From the NCBI RefSeq assembly GCF_000328475.2, contig NC_026485.1, positions 434,001 to 498,000 of the forward strand: a stretch of DNA of 64,000 bases, in the 5' to 3' direction. Below the pieces are notes generated by a model, which did no database searches, had not been told where the DNA came from, and worked only from the letters and a program-made list of their open reading frames with translations. Position numbers and translations under genes: made by a program. The DNA comes from Mycosarcoma maydis. Lineage: Eukaryota; Basidiomycota; Ustilaginomycetes; Ustilaginales. Positions 1 through 11,236 of this stretch are shown one piece after another. Every line of letters starts with the position of its first letter. Position 1 is the stretch's first letter.

Positions 1-633
1 TTGCGCACGGATAAAGACTTCCGGAAGCGATACAAGCTGTTCGTCTGCACTCTGATCGATCAGCAGCTCGCAAACGGGCGGTGGGTCGATAGGCACCGAC
101 CGTGCGGTTCGTAGAGACATCTGACTATTACCAACCGCGAGTCCGCGTCGAGGCTGTTGTCGGATGACTAGCGAAAAGCGAGGTTCTCGTCGACACTTGT
201 CGGCGTACATGGAAAGTGCATGGCTGACGCTGGGAAGCAGAAGCCATTCAGATCGCTTGGGTAGCGATGGCGTCGACGTCGACGATGTTTCAGCAAGAGC
301 AGCACGGTAGCCCGTCTGCTGTGACAAGCGTTGTTCTGTGGCGCTAGCGACATTGGGCGTCAAAGTTGACGAGCGTGATGGACCAGATCCCGAAGAATAG
401 GCATGTTCGGATTCGCGCTGTTGTTGGAGCGACGAATAGCCGTTTACATGCTCTCGGTACTGGTGCGCGCGATGCGAGCGATCGTGGCTTGGTGGATCGA
501 GATGTTTTGGCAGGTGCGTGTTCAACGTAGTATATTGCCGAGCTGGACGCGTATGTTGCGACAAAGTATAGTCCTTTCCACCACGAGATGGGGAGCGAGA
601 ACTGCCTCTGTCACCGTAGCGATTCTCATCCAT
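1..633 (-). CDS. Velvet-domain regulator, N-terminal part (runs off left edge)
   Basis: Reading the minus strand from an ATG at 633 gives 211 codons without a stop, so the gene continues beyond base 1. The first ~140 residues are Ser/Gln/His-rich low complexity. From about residue 154 the protein turns into a velvet domain: FSLVIRQQPRRG, a 16-residue spacer, then SVPIDPPPVCELLIDQ and LVSLPEVFIRAQ. The RQ-P-R-R and (R)P-IDPPP signatures are hallmarks of fungal VeA/VelB/VosA proteins, DNA-binding regulators of development and secondary metabolism; U. maydis has several velvet genes. Which one this is cannot be told from half a domain. The frame stays open upstream of the ATG to a TAG near 704, with a possible 3' splice site (CCCCACCAG) near 675, so a further 5' exon is possible. 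Family assignment is from motif recognition; the start is an inference. Confidence 0.8.
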   Translation of the reverse strand, partial: MDENRYGDRGSSRSPSRGGKDYTLSQHTRPARQYTTLNTHLPKHLDPPSHDRSHRAHQYREHVNGYSSLQQQRESEHAYSSGSGPSRSSTLTPNVASATEQRLSQQTGYRAALAETSSTSTPSLPKRSEWLLLPSVSHALSMYADKCRREPRFSLVIRQQPRRGLAVGNSQMSLRTARSVPIDPPPVCELLIDQSADEQLVSLPEVFIRAQ

Positions 634-3600
634 CGGATCTCTACGTCCGTGTAACCAGCCAGGAAGCTGGTGGGGCAAAACAATGGCGGTAATGGTGAAC
701 AACTAGGCCGCCGTGATGCGACCTGCGCACTGTCGAGAAGAGAAGCGAGTAAGAGCGCCGATTGACGATCAAGCAGTTCAATCAAGCTGGTCTAAGTCGA
801 TTAGTTTCTTCGAGCCCGTGTTGTGGTTGAAGATGGTCCAGATGATGGTTGATTCCGTACAATGGGCGCGATCGTTTGGTAAAGAATCCTACAATGGCAA
901 TCTTATGGAGATTAGCTAGGAAATGAGAGTACCGGAAGCGTGTTCCAATATGATAGAAGACGAGCAGAAGGGGAGAAAGCAAGCGGCAAATGAAAGGTGG
1001 ACGAGTTAGAAAAGAAAGAGCGGCAGACGAACAGACCATGTCACCAAGGACGATCACATCGAAGGGCGAACCCGACGATAAGCGGCGAATGGTAGAAGGT
1101 GGTATGCCGTGCGGCTTGTGTTCTTGTTTGCACGGGACGATTCCCCGAGATCTGGTAGTCCTCGGTGTCAGTGTACCAAGAAAGAGGGGCGAGCGATCTG
1201 GCAGGTGAACCACGACAAAAGGTTCCAATAATGTCATGCGCAGATCAATGGAGCTGTAAGCGCCAGCACAATGGAGTAGGAGCGAACGGTGCTTCGTGGG
1301 ACCAGCCATGTCGAGCGGGGATTCAAATCGATGAGCTGCTAGGATTGTGTTAGACAGTGGTAGAGAGGCCGCATGGGGATGTGAAAGGATAAGCGTGCCA
1401 ACCGGTGATAGCAAGGGCAGGCAATAGCAGAAAAGAGACAGGCTGTGTCTGTCCATGAGGGACGCCGATGCGGTCCAGGAGGAGATCCAGGCCCTCGTCG
1501 GAAACGAAACGTTGCAGAACCAGGCGTTTCCATCAGTCGTTCAACGTACCACGAACTTGGTACAAGTAACGCACAGTTTCACGGGACGCATAAGGCAAAG
1601 CCGGTTCGATGTGGTGTGGTACCCGCGTCGGCAGCGGAAGCGTGCAGCAAGCGAGCTGTCGCCGAACCACAATCGAGAATCATGACTCTCAACTTAGATC
1701 AGAGCAACAGAAGCGGCGTTGGTAGCAGCCGTCAAAACAGTTGCAGTGGCGCAACACAAAGCGAGTCAGAACTTCAGCCTTCAGGGTTCAGTTGGAGCTT
1801 TCCTGTTTCGTGTACGGTACCCTATTTGGGGACAAGTAACAGCCAAACACGCTGCCAACCAACGCACGCTGCTACAAGTGAAGCCCGACAGAACTCACTC
1901 TTAGATTGGTGATGGGGTTATTTTTTGACAGTTGAGCAACACAACGCCAGAGACACAAGTCTTGAGATCTGCGTTTTTTCTTTTCTTTAAAAAACCAAAA
2001 AATATACGAATAATTCGTGAATACGAATGCCGGACGACGGACGACGGCGATTGGATGTATGTGTGCACGATGGCTGCTCGCGTAACTGTGACTTGGATGC
2101 AACTGGGGCCCTTTCTACGCGTTTGTGGCAAAGTCCAGACCGAAATGCCCGTCTTCAAGTCGGTCCGCCTCCTTGCCTTTCTCGTTGGTGACTGTCCAAG
2201 GACGCACCTCGGATCAGTTGGTTAATGTTGAAGCTTTGGCTCAGTACTTGCAGAGTACAAGTGTTGCCAAGAGGGCTCCGCTTTGACTGCAATCTTGGCG
2301 GGGCGCAAGGTGGTTCCTCGCCACAAAACGTGTGTCGGGTTGAAAGCTTTGCGCGCGAGAGCGGACACCACGAGCTCGAGACTGCGTGGTCGAGATTGCG
2401 AAGTCGACGAGGCGGCAGACAAGATGCAGGTCAGGCCCCACGTTCGTTGGTGCTGTTTTTGTTCTAACGTTACCTGATCTGCCTTTTCCCTATTCGTGAT
2501 TTTCCTTCGTGATTTTTCTACTGAGCATTCATGAAGCGTGAATCACGAAAGGTACCAAAATCCAAAGCCCGACGGCCTTCCAACTCGTTCGATTTTGGTT
2601 TCGGATTTTGGATTTTCGATATGCCACGCTGCGCTCGTCTAAGGTAGAGTAAAGGCAGCGGCAGCCTGTCGAAAAACAAATCTGCAATCGTGAATCACGA
2701 ATCCAACTTGACGCTCACGGCTTGTTGCCAACCTTGACAATTCACAATTACAGTAGTGAACTCTTTTGAATTGGATTTGTAACTTGTGATTCGTGATTGT
2801 GAACCTGAAAGGGTCCAGACCGTGTTCGATGGCCGACTGCCTACTAGTCGCGAGTATACGTGATTGTGGTTGTTCCAAGAGAATAAAAAAGACGGAACGA
2901 CCTTCTTCGGAACACCAAAAGGCGTTTGTGGTTGCTAGTTAAACCCCATTTCATGATTCGTGATTCACATTGTCAATTTGCCTCAATTTGCCTCCCGAGT
3001 CAAGTGTCAGTGGCTTGTCTGCAAAGCCTCCCGTGTCGCACAGCGCTTCACATTAGGAACTCGACGATGCGGAACCGGAACGGATCGATCCCCAATTGTG
3101 ACTTGTGAATTGTGAATTGTGAATTGTGAATTCACTCACGACTCAGGAAAAACTTGTCTGGCACACGTTCCATCGTGTGGCTTCTCTTGCAATGCAAGCG
3201 GAAAAGACGCTTATACATGATCGCTCAGAGCCCGACCAAGTCTCAAAGCAACTAGATAGGCCAATTCTAGGTGGCTGCGCTCGTTGCGGTTTTGGCGTCG
3301 TTCCGGCCAGTCAAGATCCGTTGGCGTCTTAGGAATGCCGACCGGTGCGCTGATGTGTCACCATCCATCCTTGTCCTCTACTCAGCAATCACCAGCATCT
3401 GTGCAGACCATTCGTGATTGCCAACGTCGGCGGTATGAGATCAGCCATCCACCGCGTCCAGCCCAGAATTTCACATTCGTGATTTGCAGCCGAAAAACAT
3501 GAAACGCCAAAGGTACCACTCACAGCTGCACGCTGGTCAACGAGCCGGGTCTCAACACCCGTAACACGCCAGCCGACACCGAGCACACACTCACGGCTGC

Positions 3601-4009
3601 ATGGACAGTGCACGCCTGTACCTTAACCCACCTTCCCACACTCACGACTTGTGACACAGCGGTACCGGTACACTTTCCACGTTGCAAACGCATTTGAAAG
3701 CCGTTGCTAGCAGTCGAGGCTGGGTTTGTACCACCTGATCCTTCCCGAGCCTCGAATAAACTTGCTTCCACAAGATGGCACAATGAATCAGATAAGCGCG
3801 TTTCTACTACCACACCAAAACTCATCTGCAAGAGGCCGAGATTCTCCTATCGCTATGACACAATGACACAATGACAGAGGTTGACAAAAGATGGCGCAGA
3901 TGCTCTTGCATTCGCAAATGTGCTGCTAGTTGCTGCGTGTACGACGAGCTTGTACTGGCTTGTCTGGCTGATGCTGACACTGACACTGATCGCTTGCTCG
4001 CTTGTCGTC
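634..4009. other. 3.4-kb intergenic region, no supported gene
   Basis: It lies between the 5' end of the velvet gene and the 3' end of MED8. Short open frames occur on both strands (the longest 224 codons, minus, 782-1456), but none has a recognisable domain, consistent codon pattern or sensible start, and they overlap one another. Copies of the TCGTGATT/AATCACGA word lie near 2685-2704 and 2954-2969, with GTGAATT tandem half-sites near 3106-3132. The left part is probably the long 5' leader and promoter of the velvet gene; the rest is unexplained. Confidence 0.5.
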
Positions 4010-4990
4010 TTATTGGCTAGCTGTGTGACCACGCAGAAAGGCAGAAACGGCGTCTGCACTCCAACAATTTTGCTCCATTCTGCGTCGTTGCCTTTGCTCT
4101 GCACGAGCTGTTACAGCTTCCACACCATCCTCAGAGTCGTCATCCTTATCTTGATCGGATTCGTTTCCTTCTTCGTCGTCGCCTGGATCTCCTTCGTCCT
4201 CTTCCGCTGCAGATAGTCGCTCGCGTACATTGAGCACGTTGCCCTCTTCATCAGGCGCATTTCGCAGATGATACCAAATTCGTAGCGCTCGAAGTGCCAA
4301 CGTATCGTGTTGCAAAATTTCGTCTCGGACATGTCGGAGCTCGGCGTTGATATCACCGTGCGACTCTATAGCTGACGATGCATGGTAGCTTTCCAACAGC
4401 TTGCTCTCTTCCTTCGAGATCTCGGCCTCGGGCGCTGTTCGAAGCAGCGCGCCCAGGAAATTGATGTTGTCGTCGGGAATCGGCAGCACAGGATGTGCTA
4501 GTAGTAGCGGCAGTGGATTGCTGCGGTCGTAAAAGCTGAGCTCAGGCAAACCATCAGCGGTAGCCTTAACACCATCGTCGGCAGAACTATCCGAGCCACC
4601 ACCCAAGATGCCTCCAAACAGGGACGAAGATCCAGAGGTGTCGGCGTACAGATTTGCATTGTTCGCTTCCGCCTCGAGCACCCTGTTGAACGACGCCAAT
4701 TGTGACGGCAGAAAATGAGGAGACGCCGATAAAAGAGAAGAGGAGAGCGAGTAGGCATGGGAGAGCAGATTAGTATATCGGTGCAGCAGCGTTGGCCACT
4801 CGTCCATACCGGGCACCACCGCGATTTCTTCTTTGAGACCGACAATGGATGACAAAAGTGACTCGAAGCGCTGCAGCAAAATCTGTAGGTGCTCGACAGG
4901 GATTTGGGCTCTTGGTAGTGTTGGCGGTGCCGCCGTGGTTGCTGCTACGGCTGCTGTGGCCGTCGCCTCACCCGCTCTCTTGGATGACAT
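4010..4990 (-). CDS. MED8: Mediator complex subunit 8 (MED8)
   Basis: Intronless frame of 326 residues. After an Ala/Thr-rich N-terminus, residues ~30-100 carry the MED8-type helical region: a Leu-rich helix (HLQILLQRFESLLSSI), then W-P-x-L-x-x-RY-x-x-LLSHAYSLSSSLL. This matches the conserved core with which MED8 binds other Mediator head subunits (MED18/MED20) and TBP in yeast. A central stretch (residues ~150-225) holds a second conserved block including LLRTAPEAEI. The C-terminus is very acidic (DEEGNESDQDKDDDSEDG) and then basic. Mediator links transcription factors to RNA polymerase II in the nucleus. It is transcribed divergently from the Lgl/Sro7 gene. The family call is by eye from the helix pattern and size; yeast MED8 is shorter (about 220 residues), the extra length here being low complexity. 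Confidence 0.75.
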   Translation of the reverse strand: MSSKRAGEATATAAVAATTAAPPTLPRAQIPVEHLQILLQRFESLLSSIVGLKEEIAVVPGMDEWPTLLHRYTNLLSHAYSLSSSLLSASPHFLPSQLASFNRVLEAEANNANLYADTSGSSSLFGGILGGGSDSSADDGVKATADGLPELSFYDRSNPLPLLLAHPVLPIPDDNINFLGALLRTAPEAEISKEESKLLESYHASSAIESHGDINAELRHVRDEILQHDTLALRALRIWYHLRNAPDEEGNVLNVRERLSAAEEDEGDPGDDEEGNESDQDKDDDSEDGVEAVTARAEQRQRRRMEQNCWSADAVSAFLRGHTASQ

Positions 4991-5864
4991 GTCGTTCGTA
5001 TATGTTGCAGCGCAAGCGAGGTTTCAGTGGATCGTTCCCTGGTGTACGATGGTCAATGTCGAGCTCCAGGCGACTTGGCATGGGTCGATTTGACGCTGGC
5101 TCGCTGTCGGGCCGTCGATCACCACCTTGCGCATCTCATGAGAAGGCGGTGAAATGCCGGTCTTGCCGCTGGTCAGCTCAGCTCTTCCGAGTAGCTGTTC
5201 CGAATACAGCGTGAACTCGAATCCAGTCGAATCTTACTCGAACAGGTTCAGGTTCAGGTTCAGCCGTGACGACAAACGTGATTTAAGAGTCGATCAGAAG
5301 AAGTCACGCAGCTGCGTCCAGGTTTGCGCACAGATCCACCGCAATCGCATCTTTTTCTCAGCTTCGCAAAAGACGCTCCACGTAAACGCCAAAACGCAGG
5401 CAGGCAGTTCGTGAGTCACGAGTGTGCCGCTTCGCATTACGCCTTTGCACCTACATTTCCTCCACAAAAAGCTCCGAATCGTGAATCGTGAATGTGATCA
5501 TCGCGATTGATTCTGTGATTCACGATTATAGCCACGTAACTGTCATAGGCAGAGTGGCCTTGACGATAGCAACTCGTGACTCTCCTCAACCCTTTCATGA
5601 ATGCAAGCTTTGGCAATCAACGAAGAGCATTCTGTCTGCCACAGCCGTTTTAAGACGTCAAAAATTGCCCTTTAGCAGCTCACAATCCGCCCAGGCGCAA
5701 GGTCCATCGTGCCGCCATAGCATCGATCAAGCAAGCGGCTTGCATCGGATTCGAGTCCATCGATAACTCTTCCAATGGCTCTTTTCATTGCACACTCGCT
5801 CATCTAATTCACGTATCGCAACGCTGCAACGCTAGCGGCGTGATCCCCGCTGCCTCGTCCCAGG
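4991..5864. other. Shared upstream region of MED8 and the Lgl/Sro7 gene
   Basis: An 874-base divergent intergenic region with no supported gene. It contains direct copies of the GAATCGTGAATCGTGAAT-type word (5476-5499) and a GTGATTCACGAT copy near 5514-5527. These are the same words found in other intergenic regions of the window. No clear TATA box was seen. Confidence 0.5.
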
Positions 5865-8800
5865 ATGTCTACCTCTTGGATCAAGTCTCTTCGCGATCGC
5901 GCAGCACAGGCGGGTGGATCCAAAATCCCCGACTCCCTCTTTCAGACCGACTGGTCTCGATCTTTGGCGAATGTGCATCTCAGTAGTGCCGGCACATTCA
6001 ATGAAGGCCTTCTCGCTGGGCTTGCTCTTCCCGGTGAGGTCACTGCCATGGCCTTTGAACCGGTCCAGGGCTTCCTCGCTGTCGGCACCACCCTGGGCAC
6101 CATCCATCTGTTTGGATCGCCTGCGGTCCAGCTTTCCTTTTCACTACGACCAGCGCACAAGGTCAATCACCTCGCCTTCAAGTCCGACGCTGGACTCTTG
6201 ATCTGCATCGACGAGAAGGACAACATCAGCATCTATGATCTGGCACGACCCGACCCACAAATCAGAGCCGCTCATGGTACGTCTACCAACCAATACCGTG
6301 CTTCGAGCGCTGCAACCGGACACAGCATCACGGGACCCCCACATCCCGACACACCACAGAGAGTGGGTATGCACACCGTACGCAACAAGGTCATCTGTAT
6401 CGAAGTATCTTCTGCCCACTCCCACATGTTTCTTGGCCTTCGCGATGGCACCGTTGACACATTCGACTTGGAACGCATGTGCCCTTCTCCATATCGTGTC
6501 CCCAATCTCTGGTGGGAGGAAGAAGAGATTCTGCGCAAGTCTGGCGTCCCCGACGCACCTAGCCGTCGCCATGTACCGCTGATCATCGATATCAAAACTC
6601 ATCCCAAGGACATCAACCACTTGCTATTGGCTTACGAGGGTGGTGCCATCCTTCTCGACATTCGCGAGCGGGCTGTCCTCAAGACATTTCAGCTGCGACT
6701 ACTTCCAGGCGCGCTGGGTTCTGGCGGCAATCCAGAATCGGTATGGACAGAGCGTGCACCTCCCGCCACATGCATCGCTTGGCGACCAGACGCCGAGGTT
6801 TTCGCCATGGGCCACGAAGACGGCTGCGTTTCCTTCTGGTCCATCCGCGACGATGACAAGCCAATCATGGTTCGAACTCTGACCAGCCTTGATGTGGAAA
6901 AGCCTGTTACTGATCCGGCCCTCATGGATATTCAACGGCCACTAATCGAGCCCATCTTCAAATTGGCATGGTCCGGGTTTCCCGAAAAAGGCTGGATCGA
7001 CATGGCTACTGAAAGCGCCGCAGGCTGGCAGTCACATGCACGCCAGCGCAGCGCTTCCTCTCATGAGCCCACCAACGGCTCCATTAAAGGCACAGTGCTT
7101 ACCGTTTTGGGTGGGGCCAAAGCCGGTATCGACCCTCCTGGGCTTTTCACTGCCCACCTACCGCCCTACACTAGCAGTCTCACCTTGTGGAGTGGTGGAA
7201 CAGTTGAGGCAAACCACAAGCTACGTCTTGCGCTCTATGACTCACTCGTTCCTACATGCGAAACTGTCTATCCAACTTCGAGCGTAGTTGAAGACTTTTT
7301 GCTGCTGCCAAGGAGCAACCCTCACTATTCTGGCACTTACGATCCCACAGCTGTAGTAGTGCTACTGGCAGCGGATCCCTCTCTGCCAACACTACCACCT
7401 CCTGCTGCCGCACGCGGTCTAGCGTGCTTTACATTCCCTCCTCGACCGCAGTCTTTCACACCAGATCAGCCGGCTCCAACATCCGGCCACCAGCAGGGCC
7501 ACCATCTAGACCCATCCCTTGTTGGTCCACCGAAGGAGTTGCACCTCCCCTTGCCTCTCACGCTGGCGGGCGGAGGTGCGATACTTGGAGCCAAGCTAGA
7601 GGAATTAACTCCTCATGCGTACCGGAAGCTTGTCGGCCCTCTCGATGTGACTGGCTTGAACCAGAAACAAGAGCAGGAAGCTGCTGCCTCTGCCCTCAAG
7701 TCCTCCCACAACAACAGCAGGCCACCGCTCATATTGACAGGAGGCAAAGCCTCGGCATCTCTGTCCGGTGAAGGCACTGATGGTATTACGGACTTGATTC
7801 GGTCAGCCAAGTTCCGCCTTCTGCTCACGTGGCATCTCGACGGTACGGTGCGCTTCTATGATGTCAGTCCTCACTTGCTCCTTATGGGGGAGGTCGATGA
7901 AGCTGAGTTGCGCAACCAGCCAGACAATCCGCGCATCTGGCTTAAGCAAGGCTTCCCGTCGCCTTTGCCGCACCTCACCATCGACACCAGGAAGCTCCTC
8001 GGCAGTCCTCTGATGATGGGCCATCCTTCCTTTGATCGAATCCGTGGCAAAGCTCGGATTCAAGACGTCCATTTTGCATCTGAGGTCCTCGAGACAACTG
8101 TAGCCCTCTCGACGGGACAAGTGGTACATTGGCAATTCGGATTTGCTCAGCTTAGCGAGACAGAAGCGATTCAGGATCAAGTCGAGCAAGACATGCTGAG
8201 AGAAGAAGCCAATCAGCCAAGCCTCATGATCCCGCCAGTCACAAGCGCGTGTCGTGCTCATCGATCCTCGAGTTCGCTCGCTTCTCCACCTGGCTCGTCG
8301 CATCTGCTCGATGCCGAAATGTCCCAGGCTATGAGGGAGCTGGGCGTAGCCGGTGGCAGTCACGATACAGCTAATGGATATCCTTCAGAGATGGCTTCGC
8401 CGCCTACACACGCCATAGAAGCATCGGCTGGCGTTCCGCCACCACGTCCACGTCGCGATCCCAAAAGACTCAGCAAGCACGACTCACCTGACATGAACCA
8501 GAGTCGAGAAGCTCTGTCCACTGCTGGCCCTTTTCTTACGCCACTTCAAAGCCGCCCATCTGCGTCGGAAGCCACGGCGGACCACGACGAGGTCATCTTC
8601 CTTCGACAACTTGCGGATCCAAGATATGACGGATTCAAGCCCAATCTGATGCTTGATCCAATGCGAGGTGAAGTGTCCGCATTCGCGTCGGGCAACATTG
8701 GCTTTATGGCGGTAGCTTGCGGAACGGCATTAGCGGTCATGGACTTTCGAAGTGCTGAACTCATTCTCAAAGAAGGTTTTGGCGATCAGCACGATACCAA

Positions 8801-10043
8801 CTCTGGTGGTTCCCGCGACGACAAGGCTCTACGCAAGACATTGGAGGCCGAGTCCAGGAGTCCGATCGTTCATCTCTCCTTCACCGTCTGTCGCGTCGCC
8901 GAGGATCCCAGCCTGGCTCCACGTCTCATCGTGATGCGTGCCAATGGACTGACCACGATTTGGACGTTGCAGAGGACGCTCGATATGTGGCTGGCGGAAC
9001 GCACCGTGACGCAGAAGCTCGACGAGATGAGTGAGATTCGAGGCATCCATATTGTCGACCTCAGTGGACGAAGCCGTGACGGTCTTCCATACGATCTGCA
9101 ACAGGCTTTGCGAGAGCAACAATATGGTCCAATCGGATCAATGGCAGAGACGTCAATGCCGCCTGCAGATATTATGCTGGGCTTCACGGATCGACAGCTG
9201 ACGCTTCGATATGGTGTGACTGGATCCATCGTTTCACGCGCCGAGATTGGAGAGCGCGTGTTGGGTTGCGGAGTCATCGAGCGATTGCAAGACAGAGTGG
9301 CCGCGGTGGTGACGCCGACGAGCATCCGGCTGTTGAGCTTGCCTCGATTGGAATCCATTATTCGTCTGCAAAGACACCATCGGACCGTAGGCGAGGTGCT
9401 GGGGGGAAAGCCTTCGATCTCGTTCGACGCGCATGGCGACTTTGTCGAAGTGTGCAGCAGCCTCGATGTGCGCTTGTGGACCACATTTGCGTCTCTGCGT
9501 CGACCCGGTCAGCCCAGCCTGACACTGTACAACCCGACACTCAGCCATGCTATGCCGGTGCATCCGGGCGCAGCAGGCTCGGCAGCTGGAGTGGCTACCA
9601 GCATTGCGGGATGGTTCGGCACAAAGACAACAGGCGTGCTCTCCGTCGGTGCTCAGATGGATGCGGTGCTTGCAGGACCCCAGCGACCAGATCCGCCGAG
9701 ACTCGGGGATGCGCTGCCACCACGCGACTATCGACCGCCCCATGTCCCGGCTGCACAAACGGAAGCTGGGCGAGAGCGCGCAGAGGAACGTGCTGCGGCG
9801 CCCAGTCTGACTGCAGTTCGAACGGATGCGAGCAAAGCCAAGACGGTTGCCGCATCAACCGAGTCAGCCTGGCACACGGGCTACCAGAACATAGATCTTC
9901 TCAAGGCACGTGGCGCCATGATGAGCGGCATCGAGGATGGACTGACGTCGCTCGAACGCGGAGCAAGCGATTTCTTGAAGAGCACGCGCGAGGCAGCAGT
10001 CAAAGGAGCGGCTAAGGATAAGCTCAACAAGATGTTTTTCTGA
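5865..10043 (+). CDS. Lethal giant larvae / Sro7 family WD40 protein (exocytosis, polarity)
   Basis: Intronless frame of 1392 residues. The N-terminus reads WIKSLRDRAAQAGG, then a first beta-propeller starting with the Lgl-typical block G-LP-GEVTAMAFEPVQGFLAVGT-GTIHLFG. WD-like blades follow (for example CIAWRPDAEVFAMGHEDGCVSFW near residues 300-325) and a second propeller covers roughly residues 640-1230. The last ~45 residues contain a helical stretch (MMSGIEDGLTSLERGASDFLKSTREA) resembling the C-terminal tail of tomosyn/Sro7 proteins. Yeast Sro7/Sro77 bind the t-SNARE Sec9 and the exocyst and act with Sec4 at sites of polarised secretion; animal Lgl acts in cell polarity. Long low-complexity insertions (residues ~790-890, Ser/Pro/His-rich) enlarge it over yeast Sro7 (1033 aa). 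The ATG at 5865 directly precedes the conserved N-terminus. The family is well supported; paralogue identity is not resolved. Confidence 0.88.
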   Translation: MSTSWIKSLRDRAAQAGGSKIPDSLFQTDWSRSLANVHLSSAGTFNEGLLAGLALPGEVTAMAFEPVQGFLAVGTTLGTIHLFGSPAVQLSFSLRPAHKVNHLAFKSDAGLLICIDEKDNISIYDLARPDPQIRAAHGTSTNQYRASSAATGHSITGPPHPDTPQRVGMHTVRNKVICIEVSSAHSHMFLGLRDGTVDTFDLERMCPSPYRVPNLWWEEEEILRKSGVPDAPSRRHVPLIIDIKTHPKDINHLLLAYEGGAILLDIRERAVLKTFQLRLLPGALGSGGNPESVWTERAPPATCIAWRPDAEVFAMGHEDGCVSFWSIRDDDKPIMVRTLTSLDVEKPVTDPALMDIQRPLIEPIFKLAWSGFPEKGWIDMATESAAGWQSHARQRSASSHEPTNGSIKGTVLTVLGGAKAGIDPPGLFTAHLPPYTSSLTLWSGGTVEANHKLRLALYDSLVPTCETVYPTSSVVEDFLLLPRSNPHYSGTYDPTAVVVLLAADPSLPTLPPPAAARGLACFTFPPRPQSFTPDQPAPTSGHQQGHHLDPSLVGPPKELHLPLPLTLAGGGAILGAKLEELTPHAYRKLVGPLDVTGLNQKQEQEAAASALKSSHNNSRPPLILTGGKASASLSGEGTDGITDLIRSAKFRLLLTWHLDGTVRFYDVSPHLLLMGEVDEAELRNQPDNPRIWLKQGFPSPLPHLTIDTRKLLGSPLMMGHPSFDRIRGKARIQDVHFASEVLETTVALSTGQVVHWQFGFAQLSETEAIQDQVEQDMLREEANQPSLMIPPVTSACRAHRSSSSLASPPGSSHLLDAEMSQAMRELGVAGGSHDTANGYPSEMASPPTHAIEASAGVPPPRPRRDPKRLSKHDSPDMNQSREALSTAGPFLTPLQSRPSASEATADHDEVIFLRQLADPRYDGFKPNLMLDPMRGEVSAFASGNIGFMAVACGTALAVMDFRSAELILKEGFGDQHDTNSGGSRDDKALRKTLEAESRSPIVHLSFTVCRVAEDPSLAPRLIVMRANGLTTIWTLQRTLDMWLAERTVTQKLDEMSEIRGIHIVDLSGRSRDGLPYDLQQALREQQYGPIGSMAETSMPPADIMLGFTDRQLTLRYGVTGSIVSRAEIGERVLGCGVIERLQDRVAAVVTPTSIRLLSLPRLESIIRLQRHHRTVGEVLGGKPSISFDAHGDFVEVCSSLDVRLWTTFASLRRPGQPSLTLYNPTLSHAMPVHPGAAGSAAGVATSIAGWFGTKTTGVLSVGAQMDAVLAGPQRPDPPRLGDALPPRDYRPPHVPAAQTEAGRERAEERAAAPSLTAVRTDASKAKTVAASTESAWHTGYQNIDLLKARGAMMSGIEDGLTSLERGASDFLKSTREAAVKGAAKDKLNKMFF

Positions 10044-11236
10044 GACTGCACTATCGTCACTCGTGACTGACAGCTAGGTTTGCTGCCAAGATCTCGATAA
10101 ATTGCACAACATCCACATTCGTGATTCTTGATTGCACCATGTCCTTACTAGCTGAGTCTGAGCCTGCTGCAACGTAGACTGCGCCATGATGGCAATCTGG
10201 ACGTGACCTAGTCAGAGGCTGTTCTGACATTGGCAATCGAGAATCACGAATCCTGAATAATGCCAAGTCCTGTTCAGCGTCGGAACGTGTCTATCGAGCA
10301 AGACGTGCTATGCCTTAGTTCACGCGATTAATATTAACACCAAACCTTTGTTGGTTCAACGTGCAAAACGTGTCCACATATTGTATCGGTTAACTTATTC
10401 TTAATCGTGAATACTACGTTACGTTCTGTTTTTCCAATCGTTATTATTGCCAATCGTGAATCGTGAATGTATACAAGTGACGAGAACGTAATACTGAGTT
10501 AAGTCCACCAAAAGTTATTTTTATTGAGATTTTGCTGATTTCGTTAACGCCGCCCTGCCGCTCAAGTGCCGAGTGGATTCTGTCGGGGTTGTCGTAAACA
10601 CAAATTGACCGCACATAATTAACTCGGCAGTATGAAAAAGTTGATTGAAGCGAGAATCACGAATGGGCGGTATGCGTTGTGACCCGACAGTACAGCACAG
10701 TACAGTAAAACTGACACAAATAGTTAACTTAGCACAAATTACGAAGCGTGGACCACGGATCTTCTGGCTCAGGCACCTCTTTTCTCTCGCTTATGAGCGA
10801 TGTTTCTCGACAGGTACTTTTTTTCCCTTTTCCTTTTTCCAACTCAGCTCAGCCAGCGACGCCAACTTTTTTTTGTTTTTTTTGTGGTTATTTCCACGCT
10901 GCCAACCGATGCATCCGCGAGCCCTTTCGGCACCATAGACACGGACGGCACTGACACCCTCGACCCTTTACCCTCGCTCCTCCGCATTGACAATTAGCTG
11001 CTGCTAACCCTAACACGCGACAGTCAGCTACCACGTACACGCTACCCATACTTGGCAAAGCAATGCGTTCACGATTGAATCTCATCCAGCCTTCTCTTCC
11101 CTTTGCTTTCGGTGCCACCACCACCATCTGATCATTACAGCAAGAGTCGTTTCGGCGCGTTCCGTTGCGACATCGCATCAACACCCATTTTTGACGTCGA
11201 TTCACACTTTATAGCGCTCAGTGCGCAGCGGTCAAG
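10044..11236. other. 1.2-kb intergenic region upstream of the SPX-RING gene
   Basis: No supported gene. It is AT-richer than the coding DNA, with words of the TCGTGATT family near 10118, 10232, 10402, 10451-10470 and 10652. GTTAACTTA words lie at about 10388 and 10721. The 3' part (10800-11230) is pyrimidine-rich, like a 5' leader. GCTGCTAACCC followed by GCGACAG at about 10998-11024 resembles a branch site plus 3' splice site, so an intron in the 5' UTR is possible. Confidence 0.45.

Noticed and set aside
782..1456. A 224-codon minus-strand frame upstream of the velvet gene
   Set aside because: No domain, mixed composition, and overlapped by other random frames. Treated as leader or non-coding.
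11005..11018. CTAACCCTAACAC resembling a telomere repeat
   Set aside because: Only about two units, imperfect, and directly before an acceptor-like CGACAG; more likely part of a 5' UTR intron.
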